Positions 27,670 through 39,190 are shown, numbered from the stretch's first letter. The stretch is 53,098 bases of DNA from Nocardia veterana NBRC 100344 (GCF_000308855.1 NZ_BAGM01000094.1:1-53098), one strand, 5' to 3'. The notes: a model not told the origin generated them from the letters alone. Made by a program: numbers and translations.

Positions 27670-28686
27670 TCACTCACCGGCCACACGCCGCTCACCCCCG
27701 TCGAACGACTCCCAGCCCAGCGGCCCCGACCATGCCGCACCGTCGACGAAAACCCCGGCGCCCGTGCGCACCCGCCCGATCGCACGCCATCCCGGCGGTA
27801 CCGGGATATCGGCGGGAAAGGTGGCGGCGAATGCGTGATCCTCGCCGCCGGTGAGGACCCACCGCGAGGCGTCGGCGTCCAGGGCCGTCGCGACCGGGTC
27901 CAGGGCGGGATCGGCGACCGCGGCCGAGTCGATATCGACCGCGACACCCGAGGATTCGGCGATATGCGACAGATCGGCGAGTAGTCCGTCGGACACGTCG
28001 GTCATCGCCGTGATCGTGACGGCGGGCGCCAGCTCCAGCACCGCCGCATAGGGTGGCCGCGGAACCCGATGTGCGGCAACCACATCGGCGAACCGCTCGG
28101 TGTCGGCGCCGGCGGCCAGCACTGCCAGCCCGGCCGCCGACCAGCCCAGTCCGCCCGCGACCGCGACGGTGTCGCCGGCGCGTGCCCCCGAGCGCAGTAC
28201 CGGGCGATCGCGCGGATCTCCGAACGCGGTCACCGAGATCACCAGCTGCGGGCTGCGCACCACATCACCGCCCGCGATCGCCGCCCCGGCCCGCGTCGCC
28301 TCCGCCCACATGCCGTCGACCAACCCGTCGACGAACGCGACCGGGGTCTCGGCCGGACACCCCAGCGCCACCACGAATCCGCTCGGCGCCGCGTTCATCG
28401 CCACCACGTCCGCGGCGTTCTGCGCGATGGCCTTGGCGCCGATATCCGCCGGCGACGACCAGTCCAGCCGGAAGTGCCGATCCTGCACGAGCATGTCGGT
28501 GCTGACGACGTAGCGGCCGGTCGGCGCCGCCACGACGGCCGCGTCGTCGCCCGGGCCCACCAGGACGTCGCGGCCGAACGATCGCCCGGCGTTCATCCGG
28601 GCGATCAATGCGAATTCGCCCAGTTCGCGCACGGTGCGCGGGCTGTTGTCGGTGATGTCGAACTCCTTCTGCACTCCCGGCGGCAC
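27670..28686 (-). CDS. thiL: Thiamine-monophosphate kinase
   Basis: 338 residues. ThiL/PurM-fold motifs: [51 protein letters not shown] and [12 protein letters not shown]. Phosphorylates thiamine monophosphate to the diphosphate cofactor. GTG at 28686 with GAGGTG eight bases upstream; GTG at 28674 is a weaker alternative. No riboswitch seen ahead of it. Confidence 0.95.
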   Translation of the reverse strand: MPPGVQKEFDITDNSPRTVRELGEFALIARMNAGRSFGRDVLVGPGDDAAVVAAPTGRYVVSTDMLVQDRHFRLDWSSPADIGAKAIAQNAADVVAMNAAPSGFVVALGCPAETPVAFVDGLVDGMWAEATRAGAAIAGGDVVRSPQLVISVTAFGDPRDRPVLRSGARAGDTVAVAGGLGWSAAGLAVLAAGADTERFADVVAAHRVPRPPYAAVLELAPAVTITAMTDVSDGLLADLSHIAESSGVAVDIDSAAVADPALDPVATALDADASRWVLTGGEDHAFAATFPADIPVPPGWRAIGRVRTGAGVFVDGAAWSGPLGWESFDGGERRVAGE

Positions 28687-28856
28687 GCGCCGGACACCTC
28701 ACGATCCGACGCTACCTGCCCCACCTGCGGTATTCGCGACGGGAGCCCGGCCGCCCGCCGGTGCCGGCACCGGCATTCGATACCCTCGAAATCGCCTTTC
28801 ACCGACGATCAGCCGGTCCGGCGGACGCCGACGGCACGACTGGAGACGAATCCCGG

Positions 28857-29549
28857 ATGAGCAGCGAGACGGACCGGCCGGACCCGGACGCCCCGGCCGA
28901 ATCGACGACCCCGGCCGACACCGGAACGCCGGACGGGTCCGCCGCGTCGTCGGAGGACGCCGTCGACTCGTCGGCCGCGTCCCCAGGGGAATCCGAGGGC
29001 GATACCGGTCACCAGCTGCATCCGGCGCTGATCGCCACCGCCGTCGCCCTACCGGTCGCGCTGATCGTCGCCATCCTGGTGATCGCGGCGATGTCGCGCC
29101 AGTCCACCAGCCGCGAGCCGCTGGCCCTGGGGTCGGTCCCGGCGCCCGCCGCGGGTAGCCAGGACTGCACCACGCTGCTGGCAGCGCTGCCGGCCTCGCT
29201 CGGCGACGATTACACACGTTCCGAACTCGCCCAGCCCGCGCCCCCGGCGACGGCCGCCTGGCAGCTGCCCGACGGGGGCGATCCGATCGTGCTGCGCTGC
29301 GGATTGGACCGTCCGCTGGAGTTCACCAAGGCCGCCACCCTTCAGGTCGTCAACGGCGTCAACTGGTTCGAGGTGCGGGACCAGACCAGCGGCGTCACCT
29401 CGGGCACGTGGTACGCGGTCGACCGCGGCACCTACATCGCGGTCACCATGCCGAACAAGGCCGGACCGTCTCCGCTGCAAGAGATTTCGAACGCCATCGC
29501 CCGGAACCTGCCCGCGAAGCCGATCGACCCCGCGCCCCTGCCGAACTAG
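28857..29549 (+). CDS. DUF3515 family membrane protein
   Basis: 230 residues. Acidic Ser/Ala/Thr-rich N-terminus (about 50 residues), one membrane segment (LIATAVALPVALIVAILVIA), then an extracytoplasmic DUF3515 domain with DCTTLLAALPASLGDDYTR and VLRCGLDRPLEF (two Cys probably paired). Function unknown. ATG at 28857 with GGAG at 28842-28845. Counterpart of Rv2980 by position between thiL and ddl. Tail-to-tail overlap with the next minus-strand gene: the two TAG stops share bases 29547-29548. Confidence 0.85.
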   Translation: MSSETDRPDPDAPAESTTPADTGTPDGSAASSEDAVDSSAASPGESEGDTGHQLHPALIATAVALPVALIVAILVIAAMSRQSTSREPLALGSVPAPAAGSQDCTTLLAALPASLGDDYTRSELAQPAPPATAAWQLPDGGDPIVLRCGLDRPLEFTKAATLQVVNGVNWFEVRDQTSGVTSGTWYAVDRGTYIAVTMPNKAGPSPLQEISNAIARNLPAKPIDPAPLPN

Positions 29550-29848
29550 TCGCTCTTCGGCAACCGGACCCGTCCGGTGCTCAGATCGATCTCGGCGCCG
29601 CCGGGCGCACCGTCGCCCGGATTCTCGCGGTGCATGAGGACGGTTTGCCGTTCCTCGAACTCGTGCCGTTTGCCACTACCGAACAGTGCGTCGAACTGTT
29701 CGAAACCGATGGCGGCAACGCCCGATCCGGTCGACTCCCGCATCCACGGCAGGGCGGTGCGGCCGGTCAGTTTCCGGTAACCGACCTCGGCGAAGGCGAC
29801 CGCAATGATCAGCAGCGCCAACCCGGGCAGGGTCATCGCGAGTATCAC
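29546..29848 (-). CDS. DUF6191-type small membrane protein
   Basis: 100 residues. One N-terminal hydrophobic segment (MILAMTLPGLALLIIAVAFAEVGY), then a soluble part with FEQFDALFGSGKRHEFEERQ and a C-terminal GGAEIDLSTGRVRLPKSD, features I associate with the actinobacterial DUF6191 group. Function unknown. GTG at 29848. Lies 31 bases downstream of ddl on the same strand, so it may be the last gene of a ddl unit. Confidence 0.7.
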   Translation of the reverse strand: MILAMTLPGLALLIIAVAFAEVGYRKLTGRTALPWMRESTGSGVAAIGFEQFDALFGSGKRHEFEERQTVLMHRENPGDGAPGGAEIDLSTGRVRLPKSD

Positions 29849-29879
29849 CCCGCCCAGATTACGCGCGAGCCGGGCGGCT

Positions 29880-30998
29880 TCACCGCAATCCGGTGCCCCG
29901 GGCCAGCGCGGTTTCGATCAGGGTGGTGATCAGGGTGCGGTTGTCGATCCCGGTGGCGTCCCACATGCGCGGATACATCGAGATGGAGGTGAATCCGGGC
30001 AGCGTGTTGATCTCGTTGATCACCGGGCCGGACTCGGTGACGAAGAAGTCCACCCGGGCCAGGCCCTGACAATCCAGGGCCCGGAACGCGCGCACCGAAA
30101 GTTCCCGAATCTGCTGGGCGACATCGTCGTTCAACTTCGCGGGGATGTCGAACTCACAGACGTCGTCGAGGTACTTGGTATCGAAGTCGTAGAACTGCGG
30201 TGCGGCGGAACCGGTTTCACCACCGGCGGCCTCGTTCTCGGGCATCCGGATCTCGGCGATCGCACTCGCCTGGACCCGTCCGTCCGGGAATTCCAGGACA
30301 CCGCATTCGACTTCGCGGCCGACGATGGCGGCCTCCACGATCACCTTCGGGTCGTGCCGGCGGGCGGCGGCGATCGCGGTGTCGAGGTCGATCCAGTCGT
30401 CGACCTTGGTGATGCCGATCGAGGATCCGCCGCGCGCGGGTTTGACGAACACCGGCAGGCCGAGCCGATCGCGGTCGGCCTCGCTCACGGTATCGGTGCC
30501 GGGTCGCAGCACCACCTGGGTTCCGACCGGAAGTCCCTCCGCGGCAAGCAGTTTCTTGGTGAACTCCTTGTCCATCGCGGTGGCGCTGGCCAGGACGCCG
30601 GGACCCACGTACGGCACGCCCGCCAGTTCCAGCAGCCCCTGCAGGGTGCCGTCCTCGCCCCACGGCCCGTGCAGGACCGGAAAGACGACATCGACCACGC
30701 CGAGCACCGCCTCGGCGCCGTCGAGGGCGACCAGGCTCCCCGAGCGGCTCGGGTCGGCGGCGAGCGTCAGCGCCGTCCCGGTCGAATCCACCGCCGGCAG
30801 CTCGCGCTCCTGAATGGCGAGGGCGCGCGCGTCGGCCCCGCTCAGCATCCAGGCGCCCTCGCGGGTGATGCCGATCGGCACGGCCTCGTAGCGTTCGGGA
30901 TCCAGGTTGGTCAGCACCATGCCGGCCGAGACGCACGACACCGCGTGTTCGTTGCTGCGTCCGCCGAACACCACCGCCACCCTGATCCGGTTTGTCAT
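29880..30998 (-). CDS. ddl: D-alanine--D-alanine ligase
   Basis: 372 residues. ATP-grasp ligase with [51 protein letters not shown] and [18 protein letters not shown]. Makes the D-Ala-D-Ala dipeptide of peptidoglycan; target of cycloserine. ATG at 30998; TACGGT lies eight bases upstream with no clear ribosome site. Downstream of gpsA by 34 bases, as Rv2982c-Rv2981c. Confidence 0.96.
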   Translation of the reverse strand: MTNRIRVAVVFGGRSNEHAVSCVSAGMVLTNLDPERYEAVPIGITREGAWMLSGADARALAIQERELPAVDSTGTALTLAADPSRSGSLVALDGAEAVLGVVDVVFPVLHGPWGEDGTLQGLLELAGVPYVGPGVLASATAMDKEFTKKLLAAEGLPVGTQVVLRPGTDTVSEADRDRLGLPVFVKPARGGSSIGITKVDDWIDLDTAIAAARRHDPKVIVEAAIVGREVECGVLEFPDGRVQASAIAEIRMPENEAAGGETGSAAPQFYDFDTKYLDDVCEFDIPAKLNDDVAQQIRELSVRAFRALDCQGLARVDFFVTESGPVINEINTLPGFTSISMYPRMWDATGIDNRTLITTLIETALARGTGLR

Positions 30999-31032
30999 AG
31001 TCCGAACCGTACCCCGGGCGGGCGGAAATCAT

Positions 31033-32028
31033 TCATTCCGGTTTGATCCGCCGGCCGAGCAATTGCCCGACCGCATCCGAGACCGCGAGACCTTCGTGGC
31101 AGACCCGATGCACCGCCGTCGTCAGCGGCATCTCGACATCGTGTGCCTCGGCGAGCGCCCGGATCGAGGTGCACGACTTCACACCCTCGGCGACCTGCCC
31201 GTTCGTCGCGTCCTGCGCGGCCTGCATGGAGCCGCCGGCGCCGAGCACGTGGCCGAACGAGCGATTCCGCGACAGCGGCGAGGTGCACGTCGCCACCAGA
31301 TCGCCCACTCCGGCCAGGCCGGCCAACGTGACCGGATTCGCACCCAGGGCCACCCCCAACCGGATGATCTCGGCCAGCCCGCGCGTGATCAGGCTCGCCA
31401 CCGAGTTGTCGCCCAATCCCATCCCCGCGGCGATACCGCAGGCCAACGCGATCACGTTCTTGCAGGCACCGCCGATCTCGCAGCCGACCACATCGGTATT
31501 GGTGTACGGCCGGAAGTAGCCGGTCGCGCAGGAATGCTGGACGGCCTCGGCACGGGCGGCGTCGGAACAGGCCACCACGGATGCCGCGGGTTGTTCGGCG
31601 GCGATCTCGCGGGCGAGATTCGGGCCGGACAACACCGCGATCCGGCCGGTGTCGGCGCCGGTGACCTCGGCGATCACCTGGCTCATCCGCAACAGCGTGC
31701 CGGTCTCGATGCCCTTGGCCAGGCTGAGCAGGGTGGCATCGGCGGGAATGGACTCGCGCCAGGTGTCGAGGTTGGCGCGCAGCGACTGCGAGGGCACCGC
31801 CAGCACCACGATATCGGCGTCGGCCAATGCCACCCGGTGGTCGTCGGTCGCGGAAATGCCGTCGAGGCGCACGTCGGGCAGATAACCGGGGTTGCGGTGT
31901 TCGGTGGCCAGCGCCTTCGCGATCTCCGGGCGCCGCGCCCACATCGTCACCTCGGTGCCCGCGTCGTTGAGCACTTTCGCGAATGCGGTACCCCACGAAC
32001 CCGCACCCATCACTGCCGCCCTCGTCAT
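31033..32028 (-). CDS. gpsA: Glycerol-3-phosphate dehydrogenase [NAD(P)+]
   Basis: 331 residues. Rossmann motif [11 protein letters not shown] (7-17), [32 protein letters not shown] and [22 protein letters not shown] (catalytic Lys in CKN). Converts dihydroxyacetone phosphate to glycerol-3-phosphate for phospholipid synthesis. ATG at 32028; CATATT ends six bases before it, so the message may be leaderless. Divergent from fbiD with 111 bases between. Confidence 0.96.
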   Translation of the reverse strand: MTRAAVMGAGSWGTAFAKVLNDAGTEVTMWARRPEIAKALATEHRNPGYLPDVRLDGISATDDHRVALADADIVVLAVPSQSLRANLDTWRESIPADATLLSLAKGIETGTLLRMSQVIAEVTGADTGRIAVLSGPNLAREIAAEQPAASVVACSDAARAEAVQHSCATGYFRPYTNTDVVGCEIGGACKNVIALACGIAAGMGLGDNSVASLITRGLAEIIRLGVALGANPVTLAGLAGVGDLVATCTSPLSRNRSFGHVLGAGGSMQAAQDATNGQVAEGVKSCTSIRALAEAHDVEMPLTTAVHRVCHEGLAVSDAVGQLLGRRIKPE

Positions 32029-32139
32029 CGTTCCAATATGCCACTCGGCGCGGGGCGTCCGCCGCGTACTCGGCGGTCGCGTGTTCGATCCGATACTGCT
32101 CACAGGTTGTCGGGGCCGGGAACGTGCGACCATGGGCGC

Positions 32140-32898
32140 ATGCGTCCGGATGCCGTCCACGCCGTGATCGCGGTCAAGAACCTCGACCGAGCCAAGAGCC
32201 GACTCGCCGACCGATTGCCGGCGCCCGAACGGTCGCGGCTGGTACTCGCCATGCTGTCGGATACGGTCACCGCGGCGCTGGCGGCGGGACTGGGCTCGGT
32301 CACCGTCGTGACCCCCGACGAACGCGTCGCCGACACCGTGCGCGCACTCGGCGCCGACGTCCATCCGGACCCGTCGGCGGCCGCCCCGTCGCACGGCGAC
32401 AGCGACGGCCTCAACACCGCACTCGCCTCGGCGGCAGCCGCTGTGCGCCGGCGCCACGACGCGGCCGACGTGCTTGCGCTGCAGGCCGATCTGCCCGCCC
32501 TGCGCGCGGCGGAGCTGCGCGCGATGCTCGCCGCCGCTCCGCGCACCGGCCGATCGGTGGTCGTCGACCACACCGGTCACGGAACCGCGGCCCTGCTGGC
32601 CCGCGCGCCGGAAAGTGCCGGCACCGATTCGCCGACCAGCGCGACGGCCGACGACTCCGCCCTCCGCCCCCGCTTCGGACCGGATTCGGCCCGCCGCCAC
32701 CGGGAGTCCGGTGCGGTCGAGTTGAGCGGGGACTGGCCGGGTCTGCGCCTGGACGTCGACACCGCCGCCGATCTCGAGTGCGCACTGGCGCTCGAGGTCG
32801 GGGCGGCGACGGCCGCTCTGCTGGCCGACATCGGCTGGCCGGTAGCTGTTCACGAGAAGCTCATCCGGAGGTGTGCCACCGCGACACACGTGTGCTAG
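32140..32898 (+). CDS. fbiD: Phosphoenolpyruvate guanylyltransferase FbiD (F420 biosynthesis)
   Basis: 252 residues. Nucleotidyltransferase pattern: [43 protein letters not shown] and the C-terminal [20 protein letters not shown] / [11 protein letters not shown]. Joins phosphoenolpyruvate to GTP to make the activated intermediate for cofactor F420. Compared with mycobacterial FbiD (about 214 residues) it has an insertion before the RFGPDS motif ([17 protein letters not shown]) and an extra C-terminal tail with two cysteines ([10 protein letters not shown]). ATG at 32140; GACCAT ends six bases before it, so possibly leaderless. Confidence 0.92.
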   Translation: MRPDAVHAVIAVKNLDRAKSRLADRLPAPERSRLVLAMLSDTVTAALAAGLGSVTVVTPDERVADTVRALGADVHPDPSAAAPSHGDSDGLNTALASAAAAVRRRHDAADVLALQADLPALRAAELRAMLAAAPRTGRSVVVDHTGHGTAALLARAPESAGTDSPTSATADDSALRPRFGPDSARRHRESGAVELSGDWPGLRLDVDTAADLECALALEVGAATAALLADIGWPVAVHEKLIRRCATATHVC

Positions 32899-32932
32899 AT
32901 GATCGCCAGGCCGGTATGACGGGCCGCACAAC

Positions 32933-32956
32933 GGTGGTGTCGGGCGCGACACCACC
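32933..32956 (+). terminator. Hairpin between fbiD and ppk1
   Basis: Perfect ten-base arms GGTGGTGTCG and CGACACCACC around GGCG, 35 bases past the fbiD stop and 20 bases before the ppk1 start. It could end fbiD transcripts or act as a regulatory stem in the ppk1 leader, just upstream of the AAGGAAAG ribosome site. Confidence 0.5.
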
Positions 32957-32975
32957 CCAGCCGTAAGGAAAGATC

Positions 32976-35186
32976 GTGAGCGTGAGCGAAACGGAGACCG
33001 TCCCGCAACAGCCCCGGCTACCGGCGGCCCCGCCGGCGGCCACCCCACCGCCCACCACGGCCGCCGCGGCACAGTTGCCCGCCGATCGCTACCTCAACCG
33101 CGAACTCAGCTGGCTCGATTTCAACGCCCGCGTTCTCGCGCTCGCCGAGGACCCCTCGGAGCCGCTGCTGGAACGGGCGAAATTCCTCGCCATCTTCTCC
33201 TCGAATCTCGACGAGTTCTACATGGTCCGGGTGGCCGGGCTGAAGCGCCGCGCCGAGGCCGGACTCTCGGTCCGCTCCGCCGACGGCCTGTCGCCCACCG
33301 AACAACTCACCCTGATCGCCGAGCGCACCCAGGAACTGGCCGGCCGGCACGCCCGGGTGTTTCTCGACCAGGTGCGGCCGGCGCTGGCGGCCGAGGGCAT
33401 CGCGATCATCGGCTGGTCCGATCTCGACGACGACGAGCGCCGCCGGTTGTCGGGCTACTTCCTGGACCAGGTCTTCCCGGTGCTGACCCCACTCGCCGTC
33501 GATCCCGCCCACCCCTTCCCCTACATCAGCGGCCTGAGCCTGAATCTGGCTGTCACAGTGAAGGATTCCGAGACCGGCGGCGAGCATTTCGCCCGCGTGA
33601 AGGTGCCCGACAATGTCGACCGCTTCGTCCGCGTCCGGCGCACGCAGGCCGAAAACGCCGGTGCCCGGCGCGATTCCGAATCCGCCGCGCTCCCCCCGCT
33701 GGCCGCCTTCCTGCCGATGGAAGATCTGATCGCCGCCCATCTGGATCAGCTGTTCCCGGGAATGGAAGTGGTGGAACACCATTCGTTCCGGATCACCCGC
33801 AACGCCGACTTCGAGGTCGACGAGGATCGCGACGAGGATCTGCTGCAGGCGCTCGAGCGGGAACTGGCGCGTCGCCGATTCGGATCGCCGGTCCGTCTGG
33901 AAGTCTCCGACGATATGACCGAGCACATGCTCGAGCTGCTGCTGCGCGAGCTGGACGTCGATCCCGGCGATGTCATCCAGGTGCCCGGGCTGCTCGATCT
34001 GTCCAGTCTGTGGCAGGTCTACGGCGTCGACCGGCCCGGTCTCAAGAACGCGCCCTATGTGCCGGCCACGCCGCCCGCGTTCGGCGAAAGGGAAACGCCG
34101 CGAAACGTTTTCGCCGCGCTGCGCGAGGGCGATGTGCTGGTGCACCACCCCTACGACTCGTTCTCCACCAGCGTGCAGCGTTTCATCGAGCAGGCGGCGG
34201 CGGATCCGCAGGTCCTCGCGATCAAGCAGACGCTGTACCGCACCTCCGGCGACTCGCCCATCGTGAACGCGCTGATCGACGCGGCCGAGGCGGGTAAGCA
34301 GGTGGTCGCGCTGGTGGAGATCAAGGCCCGCTTCGACGAGCAGGCCAACATCAAATGGGCCCGCGCCCTGGAGCAGGCGGGCGTGCACGTGGTCTACGGC
34401 CTGATCGGGCTGAAGACCCACTGCAAGACCTGTCTGGTGGTTCGCCGTGAGGGCGCCACCATCCGCCGCTACTGCCATATCGGCACCGGGAACTACAACC
34501 CGAAGACCGCGCGGCTGTACGAGGATGTCGGACTCCTCACCGCCGCACCGGAAATCGGCGCCGATCTCACCGACCTGTTCAATTCGCTGACCGGTTATTC
34601 ACGCAAGGCCAATTACCGCAATCTGCTGGTCGCGCCGAGCAGTGTGCGCTCGGGCATCGTGGCGCGAATCCAGCGCGAAACCGAACTGGCCCACCAGGGC
34701 GTCCCCGCGCGAATTCGTCTCAAGGCCAATGCGATCGTCGACGAGCAGATCATCGACGCGCTCTACCGGGCATCGCAGGCCGGCGTGCCGGTGCAGATCG
34801 TGGTCCGGGGTATCTGTGGTTTGCGGCCCGGCGTGCCGGGGATGAGCGACAACATCGAGGTGCGCTCGATTCTCGGGCGCTTCCTCGAACATTCGCGCAT
34901 CATGCACCTCCAGGCGCAGGACGAATACTGGATCGGCAGCGCCGACATGATGCACCGCAATCTCGATCGCCGGGTGGAGGTCATGGCACAGGTCAAGGAT
35001 CCGAAACTGCGCGAGCGTCTGGCCGTGGTCTTCGATTCCGCCCTCGATCCGGCCACTCGCTGCTGGGTACTGCAGCCCGATGGCAGTTGGGCGGCGCAAC
35101 CGAGCCCCGACGCCGAACGCCGCGGGGTCGAAGTACGCGACCATCAGGAGTTCCTCATGCGACTGCGTCGACCGGAACAGCAGTGA
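32976..35186 (+). CDS. ppk1: Polyphosphate kinase 1
   Basis: 736 residues. PPK1 N domain ([20 protein letters not shown]), head domain and the two phospholipase-D-like C domains, with catalytic histidines in [10 protein letters not shown] (His482) and [19 protein letters not shown] (His501, the autophosphorylated residue by family alignment). Makes polyphosphate from ATP reversibly. GTG at 32976 with AAGGAAAG upstream. A Pro/Ala-rich N-terminal 35 residues precede the domain. Its stop overlaps the mutT1 start (GTGA), so the two are translationally coupled, as in mycobacteria. Confidence 0.96.
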   Translation: MSVSETETVPQQPRLPAAPPAATPPPTTAAAAQLPADRYLNRELSWLDFNARVLALAEDPSEPLLERAKFLAIFSSNLDEFYMVRVAGLKRRAEAGLSVRSADGLSPTEQLTLIAERTQELAGRHARVFLDQVRPALAAEGIAIIGWSDLDDDERRRLSGYFLDQVFPVLTPLAVDPAHPFPYISGLSLNLAVTVKDSETGGEHFARVKVPDNVDRFVRVRRTQAENAGARRDSESAALPPLAAFLPMEDLIAAHLDQLFPGMEVVEHHSFRITRNADFEVDEDRDEDLLQALERELARRRFGSPVRLEVSDDMTEHMLELLLRELDVDPGDVIQVPGLLDLSSLWQVYGVDRPGLKNAPYVPATPPAFGERETPRNVFAALREGDVLVHHPYDSFSTSVQRFIEQAAADPQVLAIKQTLYRTSGDSPIVNALIDAAEAGKQVVALVEIKARFDEQANIKWARALEQAGVHVVYGLIGLKTHCKTCLVVRREGATIRRYCHIGTGNYNPKTARLYEDVGLLTAAPEIGADLTDLFNSLTGYSRKANYRNLLVAPSSVRSGIVARIQRETELAHQGVPARIRLKANAIVDEQIIDALYRASQAGVPVQIVVRGICGLRPGVPGMSDNIEVRSILGRFLEHSRIMHLQAQDEYWIGSADMMHRNLDRRVEVMAQVKDPKLRERLAVVFDSALDPATRCWVLQPDGSWAAQPSPDAERRGVEVRDHQEFLMRLRRPEQQ

Positions 35187-36214
35187 CATCCTCGGCGACA
35201 CGGGATTTCGACCGTTACTCCGACCAGGGCGATGCCGCCTTCGACGGCCGGGGCGGCGCCACCGACGCGGCGGACGACGCCCTGGCCGTCGAGGGCAGCA
35301 TCTCCGATCCCCGCGTCACCGCCAACATCATCGCCGCCGGCGCGGTGGTGTGGCGGCGGCCGCGCGACGGCGGCCCGATCGAGGTCGCCCTCGTGCATCG
35401 ACCCAAATACGACGATTGGTCGCTGCCGAAAGGAAAACTCGATCCGGGCGAAACCGCGATGGTGGCCGCGGTCCGCGAGGTGGCCGAAGAAACCGGCCTG
35501 AACTGCCGTCTGGGTCGCTATCTCGGTCGGGTCACATATCCCGTACCCGGGCACCGCAAACTCAAACGTGTCGACTACTGGACCGCCACCGCCACCAGCG
35601 GTGAATTCGTGACCAATTCCGAAGTCGACCAACTGCGGTGGCATCGCGTGGATCGGGTGATGGATCAGCTGTCCTACCCCATGGATCGCCGAATCATCCG
35701 TAATTTCCTGCGTCTGCCGCCGGATACCGCCACGTTGTTGCTGGTGCGGCATGCCAAAGCGGGCCGCCGCGAGCGGTTCAGCGGGCCCGACGACGAACGG
35801 CCGTTGGAAAAGGCCGGTCGCGAACAGGTTCGGGCGTTGACGCCGAATCTGCTCGCATTCGGCCCCACCGCCGTGTATTCCGCTCCGCCGCTGCGCTGCG
35901 TACAAACCGTGGAACCGGTGGCGCAGGCCCTCGACCTGGAGATCGCCGGCGAGCCGCTGCTGTCGGAAACCGGTTACGCCGCAGCTCCGCAGGCCGGTCT
36001 GGATCGGTTGCGGGAACTCGTCGTCCCCCGTTCCGTGCCCGTGGTGTGTAGTCAGGGCAAGGTCATTCCGGATCTGCTGGGCCGGTGGGCCGAGGCCGAC
36101 GGGCTCACGCTGCCGCCCGCGCGAAATCGCAAGGGCAGCGTATGGGTGCTGTCGGTCGCCGACGGGCGGCTCGTGGCCGCCGACCATCTCGATCGATCGC
36201 TACGCACCCACTGA
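35183..36214 (+). CDS. mutT1: MutT1: NUDIX hydrolase fused to a histidine phosphatase domain
   Basis: 343 residues. NUDIX box [23 protein letters not shown] (starting at residue 84) in the first half and a histidine-phosphatase (RHG) domain in the second, starting [10 protein letters not shown] (Arg189, His190). The mycobacterial orthologue clears 8-oxo-dGTP and diadenosine polyphosphates. The GTG at 35183 overlaps the ppk1 stop by 4 bases. A longer Asp/Ala-rich N-terminus (about 45 residues) than in M. tuberculosis MutT1 is present. Confidence 0.93.
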   Translation: MTSSATRDFDRYSDQGDAAFDGRGGATDAADDALAVEGSISDPRVTANIIAAGAVVWRRPRDGGPIEVALVHRPKYDDWSLPKGKLDPGETAMVAAVREVAEETGLNCRLGRYLGRVTYPVPGHRKLKRVDYWTATATSGEFVTNSEVDQLRWHRVDRVMDQLSYPMDRRIIRNFLRLPPDTATLLLVRHAKAGRRERFSGPDDERPLEKAGREQVRALTPNLLAFGPTAVYSAPPLRCVQTVEPVAQALDLEIAGEPLLSETGYAAAPQAGLDRLRELVVPRSVPVVCSQGKVIPDLLGRWAEADGLTLPPARNRKGSVWVLSVADGRLVAADHLDRSLRTH

Positions 36215-36270
36215 GCACGCCGGCCACCGACGCCGGCCGGCGACCATGGCCACATCCCGCTCGAAAACGC

Positions 36271-36303
36271 GATGACCCCGGTCCGGAAACGGCCGGGGTC
36301 ATC
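36271..36303. terminator. Bidirectional terminator between mutT1 and hupB
   Basis: Perfect 11-base arms GATGACCCCGG and CCGGGGTCATC around an 11-base loop, between the convergent mutT1 (ends 36214) and hupB (ends 36320). Confidence 0.75.
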
Positions 36304-36319
36304 GGCGTCGCATCACTCG

Positions 36320-36964
36320 CTATCGCCGCGTGGTGCGTTTGGTCGCCGTGCGCTTGGCAGCGGTCTTCTTGGCGGGCGCCTTCTTGGCCGCGGTCGTCTT
36401 CTTCGCCGTGGTCTTCTTGGCGGTCGCCTTGGTGGCCGTGGTCTTCTTGGCCGGGGCCTTCTTCGCGGCCGTCGTCTTCTTGGCGGTGGCCTTCGTGGCG
36501 GTCGTCTTCTTGGCCGGGGCCTTCTTCGCCGCGGTCGCCTTCTTGGCCGGGGCTGCCTTCTTCGCCGTCGTCTTCTTGGCGGCAGTCTTCTTGGCCGTGG
36601 TCTTCTTGGCGGCGGCCTTCTTCGCCGCACCCGACACCGGCGCTGCCACACCGCGTTTCACGGCCGGACCGGCGGCCGCGATCTTCTGCTTGCCCGAGAT
36701 GATCGCCTTGAACTGCGCACCCGGGCGGAACGCGGGCACCGAAGTGGGCTTCACCTTCACCGTCTCGCCGGTACGGGGATTACGCGCTACCCGTGCCGCC
36801 CGCTTGCGCTGTTCGAATACACCGAATCCGGTGATTGTGACGCTCTGACCCTTGTTCACCGCACGCACGATCGTGTCGACAATGTGCTCGACTGCCGCAG
36901 TGGCCGTGCGCCTGTCAGTACCCAACTTCTCGGTCAGAACATCGATCAGTTCCGCCTTGTTCAT
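36320..36964 (-). CDS. hupB: DNA-binding protein HU with lysine/alanine-rich tail
   Basis: 214 residues. The first 90 are a standard HU fold ([53 protein letters not shown]). The remaining 110 or so are a histone-H1-like tail of [10 protein letters not shown] units. Within it a block of about 21 residues ([20 protein letters not shown]) occurs twice in tandem. Compacts DNA; in mycobacteria the tail also binds DNA non-specifically and is acetylated. ATG at 36964 with GGAGG nearby. Next to leuDC as in M. tuberculosis. Confidence 0.96.
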   Translation of the reverse strand: MNKAELIDVLTEKLGTDRRTATAAVEHIVDTIVRAVNKGQSVTITGFGVFEQRKRAARVARNPRTGETVKVKPTSVPAFRPGAQFKAIISGKQKIAAAGPAVKRGVAAPVSGAAKKAAAKKTTAKKTAAKKTTAKKAAPAKKATAAKKAPAKKTTATKATAKKTTAAKKAPAKKTTATKATAKKTTAKKTTAAKKAPAKKTAAKRTATKRTTRR

Positions 36965-37040
36965 TGAATCCTCCGCAGACTAATGGCCCGTCGTCGGACC
37001 GACTAGGTACCACGGTAAACCCTGAATGGGCAAGAGTCTA

Positions 37041-37073
37041 TGTGCCACGCCAAATTTCATGTGGCGTGGCACA
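37041..37073. terminator. Twelve-base-pair hairpin between leuD and hupB
   Basis: Perfect arms TGTGCCACGCCA and TGGCGTGGCACA around a nine-base loop, 48 bases past the leuD stop on the minus strand. Probably ends the leuCD message; it also lies just upstream of the hupB promoter region. Confidence 0.65.
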
Positions 37074-37120
37074 CGCGCAGCAACCTCGATTGGTTGCTCT
37101 CAGCTAACGCTCGAGACCGT

Positions 37121-37729
37121 TCAGTCCCGAGAAATAGCCTGCGGAATGGTGGTCGGTTTCCAAGTTGGCCTTGCCTTTTCGAACTGCTCGATCGCGTCTT
37201 CCTGCCGAAGCGTCAGTCCGATGTCGTCCAGACCTTCCAGCAGACGCCACCTGGTGTAGTCATCAATATCGAAGCGCAACACGGTGGTTCCAGCGGTCAC
37301 CGTGCGGGCCTCCAGATCGACGATCAATTCCAGGCCCGGGTGTTCTTCGATCAACTTCCAGAGCAATTCGACATCATGTTGTGACATCTGCGCGGCCAAC
37401 AAGCCGCCCTTACCGGCGTTGCCCCGGAAGATGTCGGCGAAGCGGGAAGAGATCACCACCCGGAAGCCGTAGTCCATCAACGCCCAAACCGCATGCTCTC
37501 GCGATGATCCCGTACCGAAATCCGGACCGGCGACCAACACTGTTCCCCGGTCGAACGGGCTGGTGTTGAGAATGAACGACGGATCGTTGCGCCAGGCGGC
37601 GAACAGACCGTCCTCGAATCCCGTTCGAGTCACCCGTTTCAGATAGACCGCCGGGATGATCTGGTCGGTATCGACATTCGACCGGCGCAGCGGCACGCCG
37701 ATCCCCTTGTGCACCTTGAAGGCTTCCAT
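37121..37729 (-). CDS. leuD: 3-isopropylmalate dehydratase small subunit
   Basis: 202 residues. [31 protein letters not shown] opening and the [17 protein letters not shown] substrate-binding motif. With LeuC it isomerises 2-isopropylmalate to 3-isopropylmalate in leucine synthesis. ATG at 37729 with AGGAGCAGCC upstream. Follows leuC by 36 bases, one operon. Confidence 0.96.
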   Translation of the reverse strand: MEAFKVHKGIGVPLRRSNVDTDQIIPAVYLKRVTRTGFEDGLFAAWRNDPSFILNTSPFDRGTVLVAGPDFGTGSSREHAVWALMDYGFRVVISSRFADIFRGNAGKGGLLAAQMSQHDVELLWKLIEEHPGLELIVDLEARTVTAGTTVLRFDIDDYTRWRLLEGLDDIGLTLRQEDAIEQFEKARPTWKPTTIPQAISRD

Positions 37730-37765
37730 GGCTGCTCCTGTAGTCCTCGAGTGAATTCCGGCCGG

Positions 37766-39190
37766 TCAGTTCAGATCCGCGGGCGCCGACAACCGGCCCC
37801 GGACCGCCGTAGCGGCCGCGACCTGCGGCGAAACCAGATGTGTACGCCCGCCTTTACCCTGCCGGCCCTCGAAGTTGCGGTTGGAGGTCGACGCACAGCG
37901 CTGACCGGGGGAAAGCTGATCCGGGTTCATTCCCAGGCACATCGAACAGCCCGCCTGCCGCCATTCCGCGCCCGCCGCGGTGAAAATCTCGCCCAACCCC
38001 TCGGATTCGGCCTGCGCCCGTACCCGCATCGAACCGGGCACGATCAACATCCGAACGCCGTCGGCGACCTTGCGACCCTTCAAAACGTCGGCGACCGCGC
38101 GCAAATCCTCGATCCGGCCGTTGGTGCACGAACCGACGAAAACGGTGTCGACGGCGACATCGCGAAGCGGAGTACCCGGCTCCAAGTCCATGTAACTCAA
38201 TGCCTTCTCGGCAGCCGCGCGCTCGTTTTCGTCGGTGAAATCGTCCGGATTCGGCACCACGGACCCCAGCGGGGCGCCCTGGCCGGGATTGGTTCCCCAG
38301 GTGACGAACGGGGTCAGCGTGCTCGCGTCGATGTGAACCTCGGCGTCGAATTCCGCGTCCGGATCGGTCTTCAGCGCCTCCCAGGCCGCCACCGCGGCGT
38401 CCCAGTCCGCGCCCTTGGGGGCGTGCTCGCGGCCCTTCAGGAACTCGTAGGTGGTCTCGTCGGGGGCCACCATGCCCGCCCGGGCACCGGCCTCGATCGA
38501 CATGTTGCACATCGTCATCCGCGCCTCCATCGACATGGCGCGCACGGCCTCACCGCGGTATTCGAGCACATACCCCTGGCCGCCACCGGTCCCGATCCGG
38601 GCGATGACCGCCAGAATCACGTCCTTGCTGGTGACCCCGGGCGGCAGCTGACCGTCGATATTGACGGCCATGGTCTTGAACGGCCGCAGCGACAGCGTCT
38701 GGGTCGCCATCACGTGTTCGACCTCGCTGGTGCCGATACCCATTGCCAGCGCACCGAAAGCACCGTGGGTCGAGGTGTGCGAATCACCGCACACCACGGT
38801 CATCCCCGGCTGGGTCAAACCCAGCTGCGGGCCCACCACGTGCACGATGCCCTGTTCGATATCGCCCATCGGATACAGGCGAACGCCGAATTCCTCGCAA
38901 TTGCGCCGCAGGGTTTCCACCTGGGTGCGCGAGATCGGATCGGCGATCGGTTTATCGATATCGACCGTCGGGACATTGTGATCCTCGGTCGCGATCGTCA
39001 GATCGGGTCGCCGCACCGGCCGGCCGGCCGCCCGCAGCCCGTCGAAGGCCTGCGGGCTCGTCACCTCGTGCACCAGATGCAGATCGATGTAGATGAGGTC
39101 CGGCTCCCGCTGATCCCCGTCACCCGCACCCCGTACGACGACATGTTGATCCCAGACCTTCTCCGCCAGCGTGCGTGGCCGCTCGGCCAT
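37766..39190 (-). CDS. leuC: 3-isopropylmalate dehydratase large subunit
   Basis: 474 residues. Aconitase fold with [25 protein letters not shown] and [10 protein letters not shown], the three regions supplying the cysteines of the 4Fe-4S cluster, and [15 protein letters not shown] at 39190 with AAGGTG eight bases upstream. Transcribed divergently from an IclR regulator that is probably its controller; the leader of about 260 bases shows no leucine-rich peptide. Confidence 0.96.
   Translation of the reverse strand: MAERPRTLAEKVWDQHVVVRGAGDGDQREPDLIYIDLHLVHEVTSPQAFDGLRAAGRPVRRPDLTIATEDHNVPTVDIDKPIADPISRTQVETLRRNCEEFGVRLYPMGDIEQGIVHVVGPQLGLTQPGMTVVCGDSHTSTHGAFGALAMGIGTSEVEHVMATQTLSLRPFKTMAVNIDGQLPPGVTSKDVILAVIARIGTGGGQGYVLEYRGEAVRAMSMEARMTMCNMSIEAGARAGMVAPDETTYEFLKGREHAPKGADWDAAVAAWEALKTDPDAEFDAEVHIDASTLTPFVTWGTNPGQGAPLGSVVPNPDDFTDENERAAAEKALSYMDLEPGTPLRDVAVDTVFVGSCTNGRIEDLRAVADVLKGRKVADGVRMLIVPGSMRVRAQAESEGLGEIFTAAGAEWRQAGCSMCLGMNPDQLSPGQRCASTSNRNFEGRQGKGGRTHLVSPQVAAATAVRGRLSAPADLN

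Noticed and set aside
36360..36620. Repeated DNA in hupB that could suggest a CRISPR or satellite
   Set aside because: Repeats are irregular, coding and explained by [10 protein letters not shown] codons; no spacers.
36330..36848. Plus-strand hydrophobic frame (Val/Ala/Phe-rich) that looks like a membrane protein
   Set aside because: It is the antisense of the HupB Lys/Ala tail; AAG/GCC repeats read as Phe/Leu and Gly/Val on the other strand.
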